5,003 nt of DNA from Thermoflexales bacterium (GTDB taxonomy: Bacteria > Chloroflexota > Anaerolineae > S140-20): NCBI GenBank assembly GCA_015484715.1, contig WFUY01000587.1, positions 1 through 5,003 on the forward strand, given 5' to 3'. Position 1 is the stretch's first letter, and every line of letters starts with the position of its first letter. The notes beneath the pieces were generated by a model that did no database searches, was not told the origin of the DNA, and worked only from the letters and a program-made list of their open reading frames with translations. A program made the position numbers and the translations under genes. Below, piece by piece: positions 1 to 5,003 of the stretch.

Positions 1-1122
1 GGCCTGAGAGACGATGGCGGGGATGCCGGGTCCTCTTCTCTGGATCGAGAGCAAGAACAGGATCCCCCCGATCAAGAGCAGGGCAGCTACCCCTCCGAGG
101 GCGATCCAGCGCCGGAGCCTGGCGGCTCTGGGCGGGGCTTCGGTCACTACGGTGGGAGGGGCTGCCGTCGTCGGGGGCTGTTCCGCCGCTCCCCTGCTTA
201 CCACGGTGGCCGCCCGGCCGCTGACGGCGGTGACCGGCTCAACGGCCGGAGCGCTGGCCGTGGTGATGGCCGGGTCCACGGCCGGCAGCGGGATACCCTG
301 CATCGCCTTGTCCAGATCGGCCAGCATCTCCTCGACGCTCTGATAGCGGTCAGCAGGGTCCTTGGCCAGCGCCTTCAGGATGACCCGCTCGATCCCCTCC
401 GATAGTTCGGGGTTGACCGCCCGGGGCAGCGGCAGGGGATCGTTGAGGTGCTTGAGGACGATGGCCAAGGGCGTATCGGCGTCGAAGGGCAGCCGGCCCG
501 TGACCAGCTGGTAGAGCACGACGCCCAGGGAGTAGATGTCGGAGCGCTCATCACCGTGGGCGCCCATCCCTTGCTCCGGAGCCATGTAGGCCGGCGTGCC
601 GATCATCATTCCGCTGGCCGTAAACTGGGTGCTGGATCCCAGGATCTTGGCGATGCCGAAATCGGTCAGGATCACGTGGCCCTCACGGGTGAGCATAATG
701 TTGGCGGGCTTGACATCCCGATGGACCATCCCCTGTTTGTGAGCGTAGGCCAGCGCCTCACCGACCGCCTTCACGATCCGGACTGCCTCCTCCAGGGGCA
801 GGCGTTGGCCCTGGGACTCCAATTCCTGGAGCTTGGCCTTCAGCGTGATGCCATCAATGAATTCCATCACCATGTAGTAGACGCCATCCTCCACATCGAA
901 GTCGTAGACCTGGACGATGTTGGGATGGCGTAGCCGCGCGACCGCTTTGGCCTCCCGCTGGAAGCGCCCCAGGAAGCCCTCCTCCTCGACGAGGAAGGTG
1001 TGCATCAGCTTGATGGCGACGTAGCGGTCTAGACCGGGCTGATAGGCTTTGTAGACTTCGGCCATACCACCCCGGCCTAGATGTTCCACGATGCGATATT
1101 TGCCCAGTGTCTTCCCGATCAC
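1..1122 (-). CDS. Membrane-anchored Hanks-type Ser/Thr protein kinase (PknB/PrkC-like), C-terminus cut by window start
   Basis: The first 374 residues are visible and the frame is still open at position 1. The catalytic domain spans about residues 9-270, the usual length for bacterial eukaryotic-like kinases, and all key elements are intact: glycine loop GRGGMAEV (16-23), VAIK with ATP-binding Lys38, helix-C Glu57, catalytic HRD (134-136) with Lys138 and Asn141, DFG (154-156), activation loop with Thr165, Thr168 and Thr176, then GTPAYMAPE ending at 183. A Pro/Ala/Thr-rich linker (about 275-335) follows, then a basic RLRRW stop and one hydrophobic helix (about 340-359, bases 46-105). This predicts a cytoplasmic kinase with an extracytoplasmic C-terminal part that lies outside the window. 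The GTG start is chosen because AAGGAG lies 8 bases upstream and the kinase fold begins within ten residues. It should phosphorylate Ser/Thr on itself and on proteins. Whether the outer part carries PASTA or another sensor domain cannot be seen, so no symbol is given. Confidence 0.96.
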   Translation of the reverse strand, partial: MIGKTLGKYRIVEHLGRGGMAEVYKAYQPGLDRYVAIKLMHTFLVEEEGFLGRFQREAKAVARLRHPNIVQVYDFDVEDGVYYMVMEFIDGITLKAKLQELESQGQRLPLEEAVRIVKAVGEALAYAHKQGMVHRDVKPANIMLTREGHVILTDFGIAKILGSSTQFTASGMMIGTPAYMAPEQGMGAHGDERSDIYSLGVVLYQLVTGRLPFDADTPLAIVLKHLNDPLPLPRAVNPELSEGIERVILKALAKDPADRYQSVEEMLADLDKAMQGIPLPAVDPAITTASAPAVEPVTAVSGRAATVVSRGAAEQPPTTAAPPTVVTEAPPRAARLRRWIALGGVAALLLIGGILFLLSIQRRGPGIPAIVSQA

Positions 1123-1128
1123 TTTGGT

Positions 1129-1160
1129 CTCTCCTTGCCTCCCTGCCGCGCTAAGGAGAG
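1129..1160 (-). promoter_or_regulatory. Leader hairpin pairing with the kinase Shine-Dalgarno
   Basis: In the leader mRNA of the Ser/Thr kinase, CTCTCCTT (1160 to 1153) is perfectly complementary to AAGGAGAG (1136 to 1129), which contains the Shine-Dalgarno. The 16-base loop is also GC-rich. The eight base pairs include four G-C pairs. Folding would hide the ribosome-binding site and open only when melted or displaced. The complementarity is seen directly; a regulatory role is inferred. Confidence 0.45.
1131..1136 (-). promoter_or_regulatory. Shine-Dalgarno of the Ser/Thr kinase
   Basis: AAGGAG on the minus strand ends 8 bases before the GTG at 1122-1120. This is ideal strength and spacing, and it decides the non-ATG start of the kinase. 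Confidence 0.85.
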
Positions 1161-1210
1161 CAGTCAGAGCAGGGGCTCCCGATGCCGAGGACCTCTGTAG
1201 GTTCAGGGCC

Positions 1211-1239
1211 ATTATACACCTGAGCGTCCCCAGCGTCAA
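1211..1239 (-). promoter_or_regulatory. Sigma-70-type promoter of the Ser/Thr kinase
   Basis: On the minus strand, TTGACG (1239-1234) is followed by a 17-base spacer and a perfect TATAAT (1216-1211). Five of six -35 bases and all six -10 bases match the housekeeping consensus. Transcription would start near 1204, giving a leader of about 80 bases that contains the hairpin over the Shine-Dalgarno. This is the best promoter in the window and suggests substantial constitutive transcription of the kinase. Confidence 0.85.
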
Positions 1240-1293
1240 CGCACCCTTTCCTGGTGATTGCCCACAAGTGAGCGAGAGAGGGGTCCGTAGCAG

Positions 1294-1370
1294 GCCGTCC
1301 ACGAATTTCTCACCAATGCGCGAATGAGGCGGTCCTTAATTCGTGTATTCGTGCCCCATTCGTGGACGGC
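1294..1370. repeat. Inverted-repeat element with ATTCGTG units
   Basis: The arms GCCGTCCACGAAT (1294-1306) and ATTCGTGGACGGC (1358-1370) are perfect 13-bp inverted repeats separated by 51 bases. The heptamer ATTCGTG occurs in direct orientation at 1339-1345, 1347-1353 and 1358-1364, and inverted at 1300-1306; a related GCGAAT lies at 1320-1325. No protein frame fits the stretch. It lies between two diverging promoters, so it is not the terminator of either gene. The most likely reading is a dispersed intergenic palindromic repeat (REP- or MITE-like). A binding site for a regulator of one or both genes is the alternative. TAGC occurs at 1288-1291 and 1371-1374, but it is not symmetrically placed, so target-site duplication is not established. 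Confidence 0.7.
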
Positions 1371-1430
1371 TAGCCTCCCTATCTCCAAAGATATGGGTAA
1401 TCACCGGACCCTTTCCTTTCTCCCAATTTG

Positions 1431-1439
1431 TGTTACAAT
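1431..1439 (+). promoter_or_regulatory. Extended -10 promoter of the hybrid histidine kinase
   Basis: TGTTACAAT contains a TGn extension followed by TACAAT, one base from the -10 consensus. The region 17 bases upstream (about 1411-1416) has no good -35 box, as is tolerated by extended -10 promoters. Transcription would begin near 1446, about 34 bases before the ATG at 1480. Confidence 0.5.
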
Positions 1440-1479
1440 AGGTTGGCCCACTTGCTGGGGACAGCCCATCGTCTCTGAG

Positions 1480-4400
1480 ATGTCGTGGAAGATTTTCGGG
1501 AAGATGAAATCTGGGTATGCTAAGGACAGCGAATCGCGCCCCCACGGGCTGGAAACGCCGCGAGACCAGAAGCTGGCGGCCATCTATCGGCTGGGACGGG
1601 AGCTGGTTCTGGCGCGGGACGAGGCAAGGATCATCCGACTTGTGCTTCAAGCCGCAGCCGACGTCCTGGCCTTTGAACACGCTGCCTGCCTGATGGTGGA
1701 CCGCGAAAAGAAAGCCTTGGTCCTCCGGGATTCCATCGGCCCCATACCCTTCCATCATCCTGGCGCCTTCCCCCTCCAGAGCGAAAAAGGGATCGTCGTC
1801 CACGTAGCCCGCTCTGGAGAACCCCTCAACGTCTCTGATGTCTCTCAGGACCCACGCTACCTTGCCCTGGACCCCGCCACCCGTTCTGAGCTCTGTGTGC
1901 CGATGCGGGTCGAAGGGGAGGTGATCGGGGTTCTCAGCGCCGAAAGCAGCCAGTTGGATGCTTTTGATGAAGACGACCTTCTCCTCTTCCAGACCTTGGC
2001 CGATCAAGCTGCCATCGCTCTCGCCAATGTCCGTCTGCTTGACGAGATTCGGCGGCGGGCCGACGAAGCGGCGGCCGTAAGCGCTGTGCTTCAGGTTCTG
2101 AGCATCTCACCGGACCTGGATCGGGCCTTTGCCGAGATTGTCTCCCGGCTCAGGGTACTCACAGGAGCCGATCGGGTCAGCTTGGCCCTGATCACCGAGG
2201 ATGGGGAGCACTTCACCCTCGTGGCGTTGGATCCCCCCGACGACGCAATCACCGTGGGATCCGTTGTGCCGATAACTGCCAGCGCTGCCGCCACGGACGT
2301 GCGCCAAGGTCGCCCCCATTTCACACCAGACCTGGGAGCGGAGGCCCATTTCCCGGCCGAGCGGGCCCTGTACCAGGCCGGATTCCGCTCTCGCCTGAAC
2401 GTCCCCCTCTTCTTTGAAGGTGGAGTTCAAGGAGCCTTGAACCTGGCCAGCCGTCGCCGCAATGCCTTCCACCAACGCCATCTGGAGGTCCTGCGCCCCA
2501 TCGCCGATGCGCTGGCCGTTGCCATTACCAACCGACGCCTCCTAGAGGAAACTGCCCGTCAGCGAGACCACCTGGCCGCCCTGCGCAAGGTGGATCGGGC
2601 GATCTCCGAGACACTGGACCTCTCCCGGATCATGGAAGTGGTGGCGGAAGGCATCGTCACCCACCTGGGCTTCAAGGCCGCCCTCGTGACCTTTTACGAT
2701 GCCGAGGAGGATGCCTTTCGACCGGTCGCCACCTATCCCCGAGGGGCGTTGCTTCGCCGAGCCCTGGACATGCTGGGACTTGATCCCTGGAGCCTCAGCT
2801 TCCGCTTCGACCCGGAGGAGAACCCCGGCTATCGGAACCTGTTGGAGGGCAAGCCCTGGATCGAGACCTCCTTTGCCGTCTTCGTGCATCCCATCATCCC
2901 TCGTCCTCTTGCTGATGCCGTCCAGCGCCTTTACGGCACCCGTTGCAATATCAGCGTGCCCATCCGAAGCCAGCAACGGCTGTTGGGTACCATTCTGGCG
3001 GCCACAGAGGAGGAGACCATCAGCGAGGAGATCCAGCAGATGCTGCTCACCGTGGCCGATCAGGCGGCGATGGCTATCGAGAAAGCACGACTCTACGAGG
3101 AAGTACGCCGTCACGCGGCCATCTTGGAGGAAGAGGTCGCTCGACGCACGGCCCAACTGCGGGCAGAGAAAGAACAGACGGAGGCCATCTTGCAGAACGT
3201 CGCCGATGCCATCGTCATCACCGACGTGGAGGGCAACATCCAGTACGCCAACCCCGCCTTCGCTCGCCTGACCGGTTACAGCCAGGAAGAGTTGATCGGA
3301 CAGAACACCCGCCTCCTGAACAGCAAGCAGGTGCCCGATGAGGTCTTCCAGGAGATGTGGTCCACCATCCTGCGGGGGGAGGTCTGGCACGGAGAGGTCA
3401 TCAACCGACGCAAGGACGGCTCTCTCTACGATGCCGATCTGACCATCGTCCCCCTCCGCGACGAGGAAGGGAAGGTGGTGGGCTTTATCGGCAGCCAGCG
3501 GGACATCAGCCAGTGGAAAGAGGTGGATCGCCTGAAGAGTCAGTTCATCTCCAACGTCTCCCACGAGTTGCGCACTCCCCTGACCAACATCAAGCTCTAC
3601 CTAGGTCTCTTGCACACGGCACCTCCCGAGCACCACGCTGCCTACCTGGCTGTGTTGGAACGGGAGACGATGCGGCTGGAGCGCCTCATCGAGGACATCC
3701 TAGACCTCTCCCGCCTAGAAGCCCAGGTGGAGTACAGCCCTGAACCCCTGGTGCTCTCCGCGCTCATTCGCGATCTCCTCGCCCGTTTCAGCAGCGTGGC
3801 GGCCGCCCGTGGGCTGACCCTGCACGCCGAACTGCCGGAGACGGTGCCCCTGGTCCGGGCCGATCGTCAGCAGATCATCCAGGCAGTCAGTAATCTGATC
3901 ACCAACGCCTTGAACTACACACCGGCCGGAGGACGTGTTACGGTGCGGGTCTGGGCTGAAGGGGGGATGGTCTGCCTCAGCGTCTCCGACACCGGCATCG
4001 GCATTCCGCCGGATGAGCAGCCTCGCATCTTTGAGCGCTTCTTCCGGGGGCGCGAGGTCCGACAGCGAGGTGTGCCGGGGACCGGTCTGGGGCTCTCCAT
4101 CGCTCAGGAGATCATCCACCGCCATGGTGGGCGGATTATGGTGGAAAGCCAGGTGGGAAAGGGCAGCACGTTCACTCTTTACCTGCCGGCCTTGGTCGTT
4201 CGGGAGGAGACGGCTCCTGTGCAGGAGCCCGCTCTTCCCTCCAGGAAGCCGGAGAAGGGAGGGTGGCGGCTCCTGGTGGTGGACGATGACCCCCGGCTGC
4301 TCGCCGGCCTCTCCGAATGGCTCATCAGCGCCGGCTATCAGGTCTGGACGGCCCGGGATGGTCAGGAGGCCCTGGAGCGGCTGGAGGAGGCTCGCCCCCA

Positions 4401-4983
4401 CCTGATCGTCTCCGACGTGATGATGCCCCGGATGGATGGGTTTGCCTTCTTCGAAGCGGTCCGCTCCCGCCCCGACGGCGTTTCCATCCCCTTCATCTTC
4501 CTCACCGCTCGGGGGGAGCGAAAGACAATTCTGAAGGGGAAGGAGATGGGCGCTGAGGACTACCTGGTGAAGCCCTTTGACCCCGATGAGTTGTTGACCA
4601 TCGTAGAGGCCCGTCTCCGACGCTACGCGGAGATGAAAGCGGCTCACGAGGCCGAGGTCATCGGGCTACGCGAGCGGATCCTCACCCTCCTCAGCCACGA
4701 GTTTCGCACACCCCTCACCTACATCACGGCCTACAGCGATATGCTGGCCGAGGGCGGTGCCCACCTGGACGACGAAGAGTTCCAACAGATGTTGCATGGC
4801 ATCCGGCGGGGGAGCGAGCGCCTGCGCCGGCTGGTCCTGGACTTCCTGCTCCTGGTCAACCTGGAGACGGGAACGGCCGCCGAAACCTATCAGGTGCGTC
4901 GCCGACGGGTGACCGCCCTCCAGAACTTGGTCGCTGCTGTAGTGGAGCGCTACACCCCCCGCGCGGAGAAGGCCGGTCTGAAG
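1480..4983 (+). CDS. Soluble hybrid sensor histidine kinase, GAF-GAF-GAF-PAS-HisKA-HATPase-REC-HisKA, 3' end missing
   Basis: An uninterrupted frame of 1168 genuine codons runs into adapter sequence. No signal peptide or membrane segment is visible, so it is cytoplasmic. Domains in order: GAF1 (about 35-187, with a typical DPRY...RSELCVP segment), GAF2 (about 205-352), GAF3 (about 368-538), a charged coiled coil (about 534-567), PAS (about 568-680, N591 and GY at 599-600), HisKA with phospho-acceptor His695 in SHELRTPL, HATPase_c (N-box N805/N809, DTGIGIP from D837, GTGLGL 867-872), receiver domain (acidic D935/D936, phospho-acceptor D979, T1009, K1031), then a second HisKA with His1073 in SHEFRTPL. 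Both histidine motifs keep the HExxT pattern. The module order suggests His695 to D979 transfer and a second, separately controlled kinase. The second HATPase domain is expected just past the cut. ATG 1480 fits the promoter but has a poor Shine-Dalgarno; ATG 1504, 11 bases after GGAAGA, is the alternative. The signal sensed cannot be read from the sequence. Confidence 0.96.
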
Positions 4984-5002
4984 CTGTCTCTTATACACAT
5001 CT
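4984..5002. other. Tn5 mosaic-end / Nextera adapter sequence (artifact)
   Basis: CTGTCTCTTATACACATCT matches all 19 bases of the transposase mosaic end used in tagmentation library preparation. It lies flush against the window end and has a different base composition from the GC-rich gene it follows. The single remaining base (G, 5003) would fit the continuation of one of the two standard adapters but is too short to prove it. This is a library artifact, not a genomic Tn5 end. The true genomic sequence stops at about 4983. Confidence 0.96.
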
Positions 5003-5003
5003 G

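Noticed and set aside
448..933. Plus-strand open frame of 161 codons, and similar frames at 14-343 and 1091-1327
   Set aside because: The first two are antisense to the Ser/Thr kinase, and the third covers that kinase's start and promoter. None has protein-family features.
1294..1370. Rho-independent terminator
   Set aside because: The arms enclose a 51-base loop, no T-run follows on either strand, and both flanking genes are transcribed away from it.
1336..2007. Minus-strand open frame of 223 codons reaching into the intergenic region
   Set aside because: It overlaps GAF1 in antisense and crosses the palindrome and the histidine kinase promoter. It shows no ribosome-binding site or domain.
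2926..2970. Bilin-binding cysteine in GAF3 (Cys489)
   Set aside because: The cysteine lies in the RCNISVP strand at the end of the GAF core, not in the chromophore-attachment motif of phytochrome-type GAF domains.
2542..3564. Long minus-strand open frame of 340 codons
   Set aside because: It lies wholly antisense to the GAF3-PAS-HisKA region, whose plus-strand translation has clear family motifs. The frame has no recognisable domain and is a by-product of high GC.
3715..4647. Minus-strand open frame of 310 codons
   Set aside because: It is antisense to the HATPase and receiver domains, which show intact N-box, G-box and receiver motifs on the plus strand. There is no credible protein on the minus strand.
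4666..4998. Minus-strand open frame beginning MYKRQ
   Set aside because: Its start codon and first residues come from the sequencing adapter, and the rest is antisense to the second HisKA domain.
4984..5002. Genuine Tn5/IS50 transposon end inserted in the gene
   Set aside because: The 19-mer is the engineered mosaic end, it sits flush with the sequence end, and no transposon sequence follows. A library adapter explains it fully.

Overview
This 5 kb, GC-rich window is almost entirely signal-transduction coding sequence. It holds two divergently transcribed, incomplete genes separated by a 357-base regulatory region. On the minus strand is a membrane-anchored, Hanks-type Ser/Thr protein kinase of the PknB/PrkC kind. 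It is cut at its C-terminus by the window start, just after the transmembrane helix. On the plus strand is a very large soluble hybrid histidine kinase with the order GAF-GAF-GAF-PAS-HisKA-HATPase-REC-HisKA. It reads open to the right end and is cut inside its second transmitter module.

The organism is a bacterium. GC-rich codons, GAF/PAS-rich multi-domain kinases, an N-terminus beginning MSWKIFG and an eukaryotic-like kinase with a Pro/Thr/Ala-rich juxtamembrane linker together remind me of Chloroflexota (Anaerolineae-like). That is an impression from style, with no marker gene present to prove it.

Layout: 1-1122 (minus) is the Ser/Thr kinase, starting at GTG with a strong Shine-Dalgarno 8 bases upstream. 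Its promoter is near consensus (TTGACG, 17 bases, TATAAT on the minus strand, 1211-1239). The leader contains an 8-bp inverted repeat that would pair with the kinase's own Shine-Dalgarno. Bases 1294-1370 form an inverted-repeat element with perfect 13-bp arms and three internal or terminal copies of ATTCGTG. It looks like a dispersed intergenic repeat and lies upstream of both promoters. An extended -10 (TGTTACAAT) at 1431-1439 probably drives the histidine kinase, which starts at ATG 1480.

The last 20 bases are not genomic. Positions 4984-5002 are exactly the 19-base Tn5 mosaic-end/Nextera transposase adapter, so the right end is a read or contig end with untrimmed adapter. The histidine kinase's last genuine codon is at 4981-4983. 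Any reading frame using the final bases, in either direction, is partly artificial.

Functionally, the two genes are sensor kinases of different chemistry: Ser/Thr phosphorylation at the membrane and a His-Asp phosphorelay in the cytoplasm. Their shared control region makes co-regulation possible, but nothing in the sequence proves that they talk to each other. I see no clearly novel system here. The most interesting items are the kinase-REC-kinase architecture, the Shine-Dalgarno-sequestering hairpin and the ATTCGTG palindrome.
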